From positions 1,860,001-1,924,000 of the forward strand of contig NZ_JAUSYY010000001.1 of NCBI RefSeq assembly GCF_030817175.1: DNA of 64,000 nt, in the 5' to 3' direction. Of this stretch, positions 42,621 to 51,743 are shown one piece after another; position 1 is the stretch's first letter; every line of letters starts with the position of its first letter. This DNA comes from Agromyces ramosus. GTDB taxonomy: Bacteria > Actinomycetota > Actinomycetes > Actinomycetales > Microbacteriaceae. The translations under genes and the position numbers were made by a program. Under the pieces are notes generated by a model that saw only the letters and a list, made by a program, of their open reading frames with translations, made no database searches and was not told where the DNA came from.

Positions 42621-45440
42621 TCAGCCCGCTGCGGGCGGGGTGATCTCGATCAGCGCGGCTTCGTTGCCCTTGAAGGCCTTCTTCACCGAGATGACGGTGC
42701 CGTAGCCCACTCCGGAGTCGGCCGGGTTGCCCGAGCCGAACGGCCCGAGTCCGACGTCGAGACCGTCATACGCCGGGAGGCGGTTGCCCTCGAGGTCGTA
42801 CAGCGGCGTCGTGTAGAGCGAGTTGCCCACCGACGGGACGACCACGGAGGCATCCCGGTCACGGTAGAACAGCGCGCCGTCGGACTCGCGGAGGGCGAAT
42901 CCAGGCACCCAGCCCTGGTCGTCGGTGAAGGTGCTCACCGCAGGCAGAGCCGGCACATCGGTGCAGTACTCGGTCGTCAGCTCAGCACCCGTGAAGCACT
43001 CCGTGAAGGGGTACGTCGACGTGAGGCCGAATGCGGCGTTCGAGGACTGGGCACGCGACGGCATCACGTTCAGCGTCGACGGGTCGGCAGCTGCCGCGTC
43101 GCCGGTGCGCTGCAGCGGGTTGAAGTGGCTGTCCACGATGAGCAGGCCGCCCTTCGCACCGTAGCTCGGCAGCGCGGTCTCGTTGGCCGTGATCTGGTTC
43201 GAGTTGCCGTACGTCGTGTCGCGGTACCACACGAGCGCACCGGGCGCGTTGTACGCGAGCTTCTCGACCTTCCACGCACCGTCTTGGTACACGCTGTTGT
43301 AGCCGTACTTCAGGCCCTCGTCGAAGCCGTCGAAGTTGCGCCACTCGACCAGGTAGTACTGCGCCTTGACCGAGGTGCCGGTGTCGTGACGCCAGCCGGG
43401 GCCGGTCGTCGTCGTGAAGGAGGCAACCTCAGGCGTCCAGCCGGCGTCGCCGTTCTCGACATCGTCGCTCCAGACCGTCGTCGCTCCGCTCGTGAGGGCG
43501 AAGTCGTCGGCGAACCAGCCGCGCTCCTGGAACGCGGCATCGGTTGCGAGACGCAGGCGAAGCTTCACCGTCTGGCCCGCGTACGACGTGAGGTCGACGT
43601 AGTCGTGGCGCCAGCCGTGCGAGTCGCCCGTGAGGCCGTACTTCTTGTCGACGCCGCCGCCGAAGTCGGCCATGCGGCCGTTCGGGTCGGAGTAGCCGTC
43701 GGGCGTGGAGACCTCGGTGCCGCCTTCGGCGAACACCTTCTGCTCCGACCACGTCGTGCCGCCGTCGGTCGAGACCTCGACGAAGCCGTAGTCCCAGTCG
43801 GCCTCGATCACGAAGTTGTTCCACATCCAGAACTTCGCGTCGGCGGGCACCTCGATGGTGCGGCCGAGCCGGAGGTCGGCCCAGTCCTGGTCAGCGCCCG
43901 TGTACCACATCTCCTCGCCGCTGTGCGGCTCGGCGAGCGTGATCGTCTTGTCGGGCAGGTTGACCTTGACGCCGTCCTGCGTGCCCTTCTTGGGCCGCGA
44001 GGTCTGGCCGACCTTCAGGGTCTGCACGTCGGAGCCGGCTTCCACGACGACGGGGTCGACCCAGCCGAGCACCCACTTGTCCCAGATGCCCATGTGCGTC
44101 GGCATCGACTGGAAGATCGGCCCGGAGTGCGAACCCGAGGACATGAGGTCCCAGAAGTCGACGTCGGAGCTGGCGACATTCGAGGTGTCGTAGAGGTCGG
44201 GCAGGCCGAGGTCGTGGCCGTACTCGTGCGCGAACACGCCGACACCCGAGTCTTCGGGCTGCACGATGTAGTTCGAGAGCATGAGGTCGGTGCCGGGGAT
44301 CGCCGCACCGCCGGCCACAGCCGACGAGTGCGCCCAGAGGGCGTAGGTGCCCTGCTCGCCGCCGCCGCCGGACTTGTCCTCACCGGCGTGCACGAGCACG
44401 ACGTGGTCGATGACGCCGTCGGGCTCGAGCACGTTGCCGTCGCCGTCACGGTCGCCTTGGTCTTCGATGTCGTAGTCGGCCCACGGGAAGTCGGGCTGCG
44501 CGTCGGCGAGAGCCGCGACCGCGTCGATGGGCAGCTGGCCCGGGCCGAGCGGGTTGTCGGGGTGACCCTGCATGTCCTGCATGGGGCCGGCCTCGTAGAC
44601 GCCGTCAGCGTTGAGGTGGCAGACCGTGGCGCCGTAGTACGCCTCGGAGTGCGGAACCGTGATCCACGGCGTCGCCGAACCGGTGACGGTGTAGGCGCCG
44701 CGCGACATCTCCTCGTACATCGCCTTCATGGTGTAGCCGGAGATGTCGAAGCCGGGCTGGCCGTCGGGGCCGGTGAGGTCGGTGCGCACGCGCTCCGTGA
44801 TGCCTTCATCGGTGAAGAGCATCCTGTTGAAGTGCTCCGACGAGAAGTCGGGCACCCACATCGAGTTGTTGTCTTCGAGCTCGTAGTCGGCCGGGTTCGG
44901 GATGTTGTTGTGGAGGGGTCCGCTCTGCACATCGCCGGGCTTGCAGGTGGTCGCGCCGAACTCGGTCGGGACCTGGAGGTCGGAGAAGTCGTCGGCGGCG
45001 TTCTCGTCGAACTCGACGAGGATCGTGAGGAGCTTGGCCTCTTGCGTGCTCTTGGCACCCTTGAGGTTCTTGGGGCTCTTGCCGGTCTTGATCGACTTGT
45101 CCTCGAACTTCGCGAGACCGCGCGCGGCCTGCGGGTTGCCCTTGGCGTACTTCGTGTCGACCGACTTCGCGAGCTCGATCGCTGCCGAGGCGTCGAGCGA
45201 CCCGGTCTTCTTGCCGTGGACGTCGACGACTGCTTCGTCGTCGGTGCCGAAGGCGCTCTCCGCGCGGGGTGCGACGTAGTTCATGTAATACTCGTCGTCG
45301 CCGATCACTGGCGATGCGACGTGCGATGGCGCAGCTGATGCCGTCGTCGCTCCCATGGTCGCCAAACCGGCGGCCGCGAGTGCGAGTACGGGAATCGTCG
45401 CCACCACGCGCCTGCGAGCGCGAGTGGTGTTTCCGAACAT
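42621..45440 (-). CDS. Secreted M6 metalloprotease (immune inhibitor A type)
   Basis: A 939-residue exported zinc protease. Signal peptide about 1-37 (VVATIPVLALAAAGLA, then ASAAP); propeptide to about 130; catalytic domain with HEYGHDLGLPDLYDT, zinc ligands His405 and His409 and catalytic Glu406. The segment VDFWDLMSSGSHSGP carries the Met-turn. Next come the InhA middle domain and a MAM-like beta-sandwich (GTTWSEQKVFAEGG, WRHDYVDLTSYAGQTVKLRLR), and a long C-terminal domain. It degrades extracellular proteins. ATG 45440 follows GGAGGGAGAAG. No sorting signal is present, so it is released. Confidence 0.9.
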   Translation of the reverse strand: MFGNTTRARRRVVATIPVLALAAAGLATMGATTASAAPSHVASPVIGDDEYYMNYVAPRAESAFGTDDEAVVDVHGKKTGSLDASAAIELAKSVDTKYAKGNPQAARGLAKFEDKSIKTGKSPKNLKGAKSTQEAKLLTILVEFDENAADDFSDLQVPTEFGATTCKPGDVQSGPLHNNIPNPADYELEDNNSMWVPDFSSEHFNRMLFTDEGITERVRTDLTGPDGQPGFDISGYTMKAMYEEMSRGAYTVTGSATPWITVPHSEAYYGATVCHLNADGVYEAGPMQDMQGHPDNPLGPGQLPIDAVAALADAQPDFPWADYDIEDQGDRDGDGNVLEPDGVIDHVVLVHAGEDKSGGGGEQGTYALWAHSSAVAGGAAIPGTDLMLSNYIVQPEDSGVGVFAHEYGHDLGLPDLYDTSNVASSDVDFWDLMSSGSHSGPIFQSMPTHMGIWDKWVLGWVDPVVVEAGSDVQTLKVGQTSRPKKGTQDGVKVNLPDKTITLAEPHSGEEMWYTGADQDWADLRLGRTIEVPADAKFWMWNNFVIEADWDYGFVEVSTDGGTTWSEQKVFAEGGTEVSTPDGYSDPNGRMADFGGGVDKKYGLTGDSHGWRHDYVDLTSYAGQTVKLRLRLATDAAFQERGWFADDFALTSGATTVWSDDVENGDAGWTPEVASFTTTTGPGWRHDTGTSVKAQYYLVEWRNFDGFDEGLKYGYNSVYQDGAWKVEKLAYNAPGALVWYRDTTYGNSNQITANETALPSYGAKGGLLIVDSHFNPLQRTGDAAAADPSTLNVMPSRAQSSNAAFGLTSTYPFTECFTGAELTTEYCTDVPALPAVSTFTDDQGWVPGFALRESDGALFYRDRDASVVVPSVGNSLYTTPLYDLEGNRLPAYDGLDVGLGPFGSGNPADSGVGYGTVISVKKAFKGNEAALIEITPPAAG

Positions 45441-45645
45441 GCTTCTCCCTCCGAATGCGACGGGATGGTTACCCGTCACATGAAACAACGTCCGTCGGTG
45501 GGCGGACGTAAACGGCATCCTGCCCCGAAGGAGGGTCGTTGGGGAAGACCCACAACGCAAAATCCGCGTCGCATCCGGCGAAGACGCCGGTTCCCGTCGC
45601 GCGCGCGGCGGCGCACGCCCGGAATCGGCGCGGAGCGAGAAGGCG

Positions 45646-45709
45646 GCGTCAGCGGACGAGCAGGTTGCGGAGGGAGAGGTCCGCGTCAGCCGACGAGCAG
45701 GTTGCGGAG
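45646..45709. repeat. Duplicated 3' end of the HAD gene
   Basis: A 27-bp element at 45646-45672 recurs at 45683-45709 with one mismatch (GCGTCAGCGGACGAGCAGGT against GCGTCAGCCGACGAGCAGGT at the start of each). The second copy is the real gene end, encoding LRNLLVG and stop; the first is an untranslated copy just beyond it. The rest of 45441-45645 shows a short stem (459-464 with 472-477 of the 45 kb block) in the protease leader and no gene. Confidence 0.7.
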
Positions 45710-46372
45710 CTGGTCGGCGGAGTGCACGATCGCCATCGCGTCGGCGGCCTCAGCGGGGGAGCCGTAGCCCCACTCGACCAGGATGGTCGGCACGCCGTTG
45801 GCGGCCGCGCCGAGGGTGTCGTAGCCGCGGTCTCCGACCATCACGGAGTGTGTCGTGTCGATGCCCTGGGCCTGCAGGCGGCGCAGCGCCTCGGCGACGA
45901 CGTCGGCCTTGGTGCTGCGCTCCTCATCGTCGCTCGCGCCGGCGATCTCGGTGAAGTACCTCGTGAGCCCGGCGTGCTCGAGCACGCGGCGGGCCATCGA
46001 CTCGGGCTTGGAAGTTGCGAGGGCGATCGGGATGCCTGCGGCGTGCACACGCTCGAGCACGCCGGCGACGCCCGGGAAGACCGGCGAGTTCAGCACGTGG
46101 TCGACGTAGTGGTCGCGGTAGACGTTGAGCGCCGCCCACGCCTCGGCGTCGTCGAAGCCGGCCGTGAGGCGCAGGCTGTCGAGCAGCGGCGGACCGACGT
46201 ACGAGCGGAGCACCTCGTCGGAGGGGACGTCGAGCCCGAGTTCCGTGAACATGTGGGCGAGCGACGCCGTGATGTCGGCGGCCGAGTCGACGATGGTGCC
46301 GTCGAGGTCGAACAGCACTGCCGACCACGTGCGCGCGGGCGCGATGGTCTGAATGGGCGTCGGGGAAGTCAC
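45686..46372 (-). CDS. HAD-family phosphatase (phosphoglycolate-phosphatase-like)
   Basis: A 228-residue HAD hydrolase of subfamily IA. Motif I is VLFDLDGTIVDS with both catalytic Asp residues; a four-helix cap follows (about 35-95); motif II is ALATSKP; motif III Lys is in STKADVVAEAL; motif IV is MVGDRGYDTLGAAANGV. Closest style is Gph/PpaX, acting on phosphoglycolate or another small phosphate ester. The start is GTG 46372 with AGGA eight bases before it. Its 3' end is duplicated just downstream. Confidence 0.87.
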   Translation of the reverse strand: MTSPTPIQTIAPARTWSAVLFDLDGTIVDSAADITASLAHMFTELGLDVPSDEVLRSYVGPPLLDSLRLTAGFDDAEAWAALNVYRDHYVDHVLNSPVFPGVAGVLERVHAAGIPIALATSKPESMARRVLEHAGLTRYFTEIAGASDDEERSTKADVVAEALRRLQAQGIDTTHSVMVGDRGYDTLGAAANGVPTILVEWGYGSPAEAADAMAIVHSADQLRNLLVG

Positions 46373-46442
46373 CGTGACATCCTACGGGTACCAAGCCTGA
46401 GTGATTCTCAGGAATGCGCTGGGAATTGGGCCGACGAATGCC

Positions 46443-47138
46443 TCAGAAGAGGCGCGACCCGCTGTCGTCGAGCCCGCGCATCGCGTCGTAGTCGAGCACC
46501 ACGCACCGGATGCCGCGGTCCTCGGCGAGCGTGCGCGCCTGCGGCTTGATCTCCTGCGCGGCGAACACGCCCCGCACCGGGGCGAGGTGCGGATCGCGGT
46601 TCATGAGCTCGAGGTAGCGGGTGAGCTGCTCGACACCGTCGATGTCGCCGCGGCGCTTGAGCTCGACGGCCACGGATGCGCCCGAGGCATCGGTCGCCAG
46701 GATGTCGACCGGGCCGATCGCCGTCATGTACTCACGGCGCACGAGCCGGTGACCCTCCCCCAGGAGCTCGATCTGCTCGGCGAGGAGCTTCTGCAGGTGC
46801 GCCTCGACCCCGTCTTTCTGGAGGCCGGGGTCGGCGCCGAGCTCGTGCGCCGAGTCGTGCAGCACCTCGTGGATCGACACGATGAGCTGGTCGGCGGTCT
46901 TCTGGTGGGTGACCTTCCACAGCTCGACGATGCCCGCGGCCTGCTGCTCGGCGTCGGGCTCGAGCGTCGAGAGCGTGCACGGCGGGCTCATCCAGTTGAG
47001 CGGCTTGTAGCTGCCGCCGTCGGAGTGCACGAGGAGGCTGCCGTCGCCCTTCACCATCAGCAGTCGCGTGGCGAGTGGCAGGTGGGCTGAGAGCCGGCCC
47101 GCGTAGTCGACGGAGCAGCGGGCGATGACGAGACGCAC
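46443..47138 (-). CDS. nucS: NucS (EndoMS) mismatch-specific endonuclease
   Basis: A 231-residue nuclease that cuts both strands at mismatches and serves as the actinobacterial and archaeal replacement for MutS/MutL. The N-terminal DNA-binding domain starts [20 protein letters not shown] and contains [11 protein letters not shown]. The C-terminal RecB-like nuclease has [23 protein letters not shown], with the catalytic Asp, Glu and Lys. The C-terminal tail of typical family members binds the sliding clamp; here it ends [11 protein letters not shown] 47138 gives the standard N-terminus. Confidence 0.93.
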   Translation of the reverse strand: MRLVIARCSVDYAGRLSAHLPLATRLLMVKGDGSLLVHSDGGSYKPLNWMSPPCTLSTLEPDAEQQAAGIVELWKVTHQKTADQLIVSIHEVLHDSAHELGADPGLQKDGVEAHLQKLLAEQIELLGEGHRLVRREYMTAIGPVDILATDASGASVAVELKRRGDIDGVEQLTRYLELMNRDPHLAPVRGVFAAQEIKPQARTLAEDRGIRCVVLDYDAMRGLDDSGSRLF

Positions 47139-47176
47139 CTGTCGAGTGTACGGCGACCGGATGACGCCGGCGCGCG

Positions 47177-48418
47177 TCAGCCGTGCCGGCCCGACCGTTC
47201 GCGGGCCGCCGGCGCGGCCAGCGCCGAGAGCACCAGCAGCCCGAGGATCACGAGCAGCGCGTTCAGGATGCTGAAGTGCTGGCCGATGAAGCCGAGCACC
47301 GGCGGCCCGACGAGGAACGCGCAGTAGCCGATCATGGCCACGGCGCTCACCCGTGCTGCCGCGTGCTGCGTGTCGTCGGCGGCCGCCGACATGCCGACGG
47401 GGAAGCCGAGCGAGCAGCCGATGCCCCAGAGCACGGTGCCGAGGATGAGCATCCACGGTTCGGTTCCCCAGATGAAGAGGGAGAGCCCGATGATGCCGAG
47501 CACCGAGAGTGTGCGCAGCACCGGCACCCGTCCGTAGCGGTCGAGCACGGGGCCGCCGAGCACTCGGGCCGCGGTGATCGCGACCGTGAACACGCCGAAC
47601 ATGACGGCGCCCGTTGTCTCGTCGAAACCGTGCCCGTCGACGACGGCGAGCGCGAGCCAGTCGTTCGCCGATCCCTCGGCGAACGACATGCCGAGCATGA
47701 TGACGCCGATGAGTAGGAGGCGGACGTCGGCCCAGACCGCGAGGTTGGTGCGGAGCCGTTCGCGCCACGGCGGCCGCGGGGCATCCGTGTGCAGGTCGTC
47801 GCCCACCTCGGCGCGCAGCGGCACGTAGCGCACCGCCACCAGGACGGCGACGGCGATGAGCACGGCGATGATGCCGAGGTGCACCGAGACCGAGAGGGAG
47901 ATGGCGGATGCCGCGGCCGCGAGCCCCGCGCCGGCGACCGTGCCGAAGCTGAAGAAGGCGTGCATGAGGGGCATCACCGTCTTGCCGATCTCGCGCTCGG
48001 CCTCGGCTCCCTCGACATTCATCATCACGTCGACCGCGCCGTTGCCGAAGCCGAAGAGGGCGAGGCCGATGACGACGAGGGGAACGGAGGGCAGCACCGA
48101 GCCGCCGAGGCCGACCAGCACGAGCCCGAGCGACACGGTGATGAGCGAGCCGATCATGCCGTTGCGGGCGCCGAACCGCGCCATGAGCCACGGCGCGACG
48201 ACGAGGCCGAGCACGGAGGCGATCGAGCCGCTCAGGATGACGAGCCCGACGCCCTGCGTGTTGAGCCCGGTGTCGTCGCGGATGGCGGGAATGCGAGCCA
48301 CCCAGCTCGCGAGGCTCAGCCCGCTGAGGAAGAAGATGGCGAAGATCGCATTGCGCCACGCCGTGAGCTCGTGCGTCGGGCGGCCGGTCTGCGCCGTCTG
48401 GCGGGGCGTATCAGTCAT
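47177..48418 (-). CDS. MFS transporter (YbjJ-like)
   Basis: A 413-residue membrane protein with 12 helices. The first pair reads [30 protein letters not shown] and [23 protein letters not shown], the pattern of sugar/multidrug-like YbjJ family members. Near helix 5 it has [20 protein letters not shown], characteristic of this group. Substrate unknown; a sugar or sugar derivative is plausible because a LacI-type operator stands before it. It is transcribed from the promoter at 48485-48513. Confidence 0.87.
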   Translation of the reverse strand: MTDTPRQTAQTGRPTHELTAWRNAIFAIFFLSGLSLASWVARIPAIRDDTGLNTQGVGLVILSGSIASVLGLVVAPWLMARFGARNGMIGSLITVSLGLVLVGLGGSVLPSVPLVVIGLALFGFGNGAVDVMMNVEGAEAEREIGKTVMPLMHAFFSFGTVAGAGLAAAASAISLSVSVHLGIIAVLIAVAVLVAVRYVPLRAEVGDDLHTDAPRPPWRERLRTNLAVWADVRLLLIGVIMLGMSFAEGSANDWLALAVVDGHGFDETTGAVMFGVFTVAITAARVLGGPVLDRYGRVPVLRTLSVLGIIGLSLFIWGTEPWMLILGTVLWGIGCSLGFPVGMSAAADDTQHAAARVSAVAMIGYCAFLVGPPVLGFIGQHFSILNALLVILGLLVLSALAAPAARERSGRHG

Positions 48419-48451
48419 CGTCTCTGCTTCTTCGTCTTCCGTTCGGCTTGG

Positions 48452-48513
48452 GGGTCGAATCGATTCGACCCACCCGATCTGTGAACCATATCGATCACTC
48501 GGAGTGAGCGCAA
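48452..48513 (-). promoter_or_regulatory. Promoter and 20-bp palindromic operator of the MFS gene
   Basis: Minus strand: TTGCGC (48508-48513), 17 bases, TATGGT (48485-48490). Just after the expected transcript start lies the perfect 20-bp palindrome GGGTCGAATCGATTCGACCC (48452-48471). Its core recurs at 56632-56644 before LacI regulator 4. Confidence 0.75.
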
Positions 48514-48554
48514 CCGGGGCGTCGACGCGTGTGCCGAGTCCCGAGACGGGGGTC

Positions 48555-48612
48555 TTGCGCGAGGCCAGGTGCTCGGGCTATCTTCACCTGCTAAACGATT
48601 AACACGTCGTTT
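48555..48612 (+). promoter_or_regulatory. Promoter and operator of the CUT1 sugar ABC operon
   Basis: TTGCGC (48555-48560), 18 bases, TATCTT (48579-48584). It is followed from 48593 by an inverted repeat AAACGA (48593-48598) and TCGTTT (48607-48612) with eight bases between. Position just past the transcript start is the same as for the other LacI-type sites here; LacI regulator 3 in this operon is the likely ligand. Confidence 0.6.
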
Positions 48613-48647
48613 CACCCGTACCTCGAACTCCCGCCAGAAGGAGAACC

Positions 48648-49919
48648 ATGCTGCACAGCACCCGAACCGGCCGCACCGTCGCGGCCCTCGCCGCGTCGGC
48701 CGCGGCCTTGGTCGTACTCAGCTCCTGCGCCTCGGGCGCCGACGCCGGGGCATCCGATGAGGTGACCATCACGTACGGCATCTGGGATGCGAACCAGGAG
48801 CCCGCGATGGAGGAGATCGCCGCCGCGTTCACCGAGGCGCACCCGAACGTCACCGTCGACATCCAACTCACGCCGTACAAGGAGTACTTCACGAAGCTGC
48901 AGACGTCGGTCTCGGGCGGCGCAGCCCCCGACGTCTTCTGGATGAACGGCCCGAACTTCCAGCTCTACGCCTCGAACGGCGTGCTCGCGCCCCTCGACGA
49001 CGAGGGCATCGAGGCATCCGACTACCCGCAGGGCCTCATCGACCTGTACACCTTCGACGGCAGCCTCTACGGCGCACCGAAGGACTTCGACACGGTGGCC
49101 CTCTGGTACAACACCGAGCTCTTCGACGCGGCGGGCGTCGAGTACCCGAACGCCGACTGGACCTGGGACGACTTCAGCGCCGCCGCCGCCGCGCTCACCG
49201 ACCCTGCCGCGGGCATCTACGGCATCACCGCGAGCCAGTACGGCCAGGAGAACTTCTACAACTCCATCGCCCAGGCGGGCGGCGAGGTCATCGACGCCGA
49301 GGGCACCGAGAGCGGCTACGGCAGCCCCGAGGCCCTCGAGGGCGTGACGCTCTGGACCGACCTGATCGCCGCCGGCTCCTCGCCGACCGCGCAGCAGATG
49401 ACGGACACGAACCCCGAGGACTTCTTCCTCTCGGGCAAGTCGGCGATGTTCCAGAACGGGTCATGGGCCGCCGTCGCCTACGCGGGCAACCCCGACATCG
49501 CCGAGAAGGTGAACGTCGCGCCGTTGCCCGCGGGCGCCGAGGGCAACCAGAGCGTGATCCACGGCATCGGCAACGTCGCGAACGCGAAGAGCGAGCACCT
49601 CGACGTCGCGAAGCAGTTCGCCGCCTTCGCGAGCGGCGAGGACGCGGCGAGGATCCAGGCCGCGACCGGCACCGTGATCCCCGCCTTCAACGGCACGCAG
49701 GACGCCTGGGTCGACGCCCTCCCGCAGTACGACCTGCAGGTCTACATCGATGCCCTCGCCACCGCCGTGCCGTACCCCGTGTCGAAGAACACCGCGGCGT
49801 GGACCGCGATCGAGAGCGAGGTGCTCTCGCAGGTCTGGGCCGGCACGCTGACGCCCGAGGACGGCCTGCAGCAACTCGCCGACGAGATGCAGGCCGCACT
49901 CGACGCGGAGTCGGAGTAA
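48648..49919 (+). CDS. CUT1 sugar ABC transporter substrate-binding lipoprotein
   Basis: A 423-residue binding protein. The lipobox is VVLSSC with Cys27. The mature part is of the maltose-binding type: VTITYGIWDANQEPAMEEIAAAFTEAHPNV, then SGGAAPDVFWMNGPNFQLYASNGVLAPLD, then GSLYGAPKDFDTVALWYNTELFDAAGV, then FFLSGKSAMFQNGSW. Such proteins bind oligosaccharides or glycosides; the ligand is not readable. It is first in the operon, with AAGGAG at the right distance from ATG 48648. Confidence 0.9.
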   Translation: MLHSTRTGRTVAALAASAAALVVLSSCASGADAGASDEVTITYGIWDANQEPAMEEIAAAFTEAHPNVTVDIQLTPYKEYFTKLQTSVSGGAAPDVFWMNGPNFQLYASNGVLAPLDDEGIEASDYPQGLIDLYTFDGSLYGAPKDFDTVALWYNTELFDAAGVEYPNADWTWDDFSAAAAALTDPAAGIYGITASQYGQENFYNSIAQAGGEVIDAEGTESGYGSPEALEGVTLWTDLIAAGSSPTAQQMTDTNPEDFFLSGKSAMFQNGSWAAVAYAGNPDIAEKVNVAPLPAGAEGNQSVIHGIGNVANAKSEHLDVAKQFAAFASGEDAARIQAATGTVIPAFNGTQDAWVDALPQYDLQVYIDALATAVPYPVSKNTAAWTAIESEVLSQVWAGTLTPEDGLQQLADEMQAALDAESE

Positions 49920-49923
49920 CCGC

Positions 49924-50907
49924 ATGACCGACCTGATCGCGCAGCGCACCGCGGCGCCGATCGCCGAGCTCGACGGGGGGCGGCCGGCCGCGGCCGCCCC
50001 CGCGCCCCGGCCTGCGCCACGCCGCCGTCGCGGCCCGGGGCAGTCGGGGTGGTGGGCCCTCCTCTTCATCGGGCCCACCGCCGCCGGCCTCCTCGCGTTC
50101 TATCTCTGGCCGACCGTCCGCACGCTGATCCTCTCGTTCACGAAGTCGGGCCCGTTCGGCGGCTCCGAGTTCGTGGGCTTCGACAACTACGCCGCCCTCG
50201 TCGAAGACCCCGAGCTCATCGGCGCGCTCCGGAACACCGCGGTGTACACCGTCATCGTGCTCATCGGCATCCCGCTCGCCGTCGGCATCGCCGCGCTCCT
50301 GAACACCGCGAACCTTCGCGGCCGCGGCATCTACCGCACCCTCTACTTCATCCCGGTGGTCACGATGCCCGCGGCCATCGCGCTCGTCTGGCGCATGATC
50401 TACAACGGCGACTACGGCGTGCTCAATGAGACGCTCGGCGTGTTCGGCATTCAGGGCAGGAGCTGGCTGACCGACCCGGGCACCGCACTCGTCGCCATTG
50501 CGGTGGTCGGCATCTGGGCCGGACTGGGCACGAACATCGTGATCTTCCTCGCGGGCCTGCAGGGCATCCCCGACACGATCATGGAGGCCGCCGACCTCGA
50601 CGGCGCCGGCCCGGTGCGCAAGTTCTTCTCGGTGACGATTCCGCTGCTCTCGCCCAGCATCTTCTTCGTGAGCGTGATCAGCGTCATCGGCGCACTGCAG
50701 GTCTTCGACCTCGTGTACATGATGCTCGGACGCAACAACCCCGCCATGCCGAACACCCGCACGATCGTCTACCTCTTCTACCAGGCGGGGTTCCTCGACA
50801 ACGAGCGGGGGTACGCAGCGGCGATCGCGTTCCTGCTGCTGCTGATCATCCTCGTGCTGACCGTCGTGCAGTTCCGGCTGCAGAAGAAGTGGGTGCACTA
50901 TGAGTGA
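49924..50907 (+). CDS. Sugar ABC transporter permease (MalF-like)
   Basis: A 327-residue CUT1 permease with six helices after a Pro/Ala/Arg-rich cytoplasmic N-terminus (about 20-42). The ATPase-contact EAA loop is TIMEAADLDGAGPVRKFFSVTIPLLSPS. It starts four bases after the binding-protein stop, and its end overlaps the second permease gene by eight bases. Confidence 0.9.
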   Translation: MTDLIAQRTAAPIAELDGGRPAAAAPAPRPAPRRRRGPGQSGWWALLFIGPTAAGLLAFYLWPTVRTLILSFTKSGPFGGSEFVGFDNYAALVEDPELIGALRNTAVYTVIVLIGIPLAVGIAALLNTANLRGRGIYRTLYFIPVVTMPAAIALVWRMIYNGDYGVLNETLGVFGIQGRSWLTDPGTALVAIAVVGIWAGLGTNIVIFLAGLQGIPDTIMEAADLDGAGPVRKFFSVTIPLLSPSIFFVSVISVIGALQVFDLVYMMLGRNNPAMPNTRTIVYLFYQAGFLDNERGYAAAIAFLLLLIILVLTVVQFRLQKKWVHYE

Positions 50908-51739
50908 CCTGAGCGTGCGACGCCGCCACCGCGGGCACTGGCTCGTGCACCTGCTGCTCGCCGCGGGCGCCGTGATCATGGTGTTCCCGTTCGTCTGGCA
51001 GACGCTCACCGCGTTCAAGACCTTCCAGGACTCCGTGGAGGTGCCGCCCGTGATCATCCCCGATCCCTGGGTGTTCACGAACTTCGCCGAGGTGTTCGAC
51101 TCGATGCCGTTCGGGCAGATGTTCCTGAACTCGGTGGTGCTCACGATCGGCCGCACGGTCGGCCAGGTCGTGCTCTGCACGATGGCGGGCTACGCCTTCG
51201 CGCGCATCCCGTTCAGGGGCCGGAACGTCGTGTTCGTGGTGTTCCTCTCGGTGCTCATGGTGCCCTCGCAGCTGTACCTGCTGCCGCAGTACGAGATCAT
51301 CCAGTCGCTCGGCTGGCTGAACACCTTGCAGGCGCTCATCGTGCCCGGCATCTTCAGCGCCTTCGGCACGTTCCTCATGCGGCAGTTCTTCATGTCGATG
51401 CCGTCGGAGCTCGAGGAGGCCGCCCGCATCGACGGCGCGAACCCGTGGCAGACGTTCTGGCGCATCATGGTCCCGCTCGCGAGGCCCGGCATCATCGCGC
51501 TCGTCGTGTTCACGGTGCTGTGGTCGTGGAACGACCTGCTCTGGCCGCTGGTCGTGACGACCGACCCCGAGAAGATGCCGCTCTCGGTCGGCTTGTCGCA
51601 GCTCGTGGGCCTGCACGGCACTGATTACCCTGTGCTCATGGCCGGCGCCCTGCTCGCGACGCTGCCGATGCTGATCACGTTCATGATCCTGCAGAAGCAG
51701 TTCATCCAGGGCATCGCGTTCTCGGGAACGAAGGGATGA
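50900..51739 (+). CDS. Sugar ABC transporter permease (MalG-like)
   Basis: A 279-residue partner permease with six helices. Its EAA loop is LEEAARIDGANPWQTFWRIMVPLARPG. It completes the membrane channel with the upstream gene. No ATPase gene follows; the next gene, four bases on, is a LacI regulator. The importer must therefore borrow an ATPase, as many actinobacterial CUT1 systems do with MsiK (family knowledge). Confidence 0.9.
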   Translation: MSDLSVRRRHRGHWLVHLLLAAGAVIMVFPFVWQTLTAFKTFQDSVEVPPVIIPDPWVFTNFAEVFDSMPFGQMFLNSVVLTIGRTVGQVVLCTMAGYAFARIPFRGRNVVFVVFLSVLMVPSQLYLLPQYEIIQSLGWLNTLQALIVPGIFSAFGTFLMRQFFMSMPSELEEAARIDGANPWQTFWRIMVPLARPGIIALVVFTVLWSWNDLLWPLVVTTDPEKMPLSVGLSQLVGLHGTDYPVLMAGALLATLPMLITFMILQKQFIQGIAFSGTKG

Positions 51740-51743
51740 CGCG

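Noticed and set aside
47139..48359. Extending NucS upstream through the MFS region as one 638-residue protein
   Set aside because: The extra 407 residues are an out-of-frame reading of the MFS gene. GTG 47138 gives the standard NucS N-terminus.
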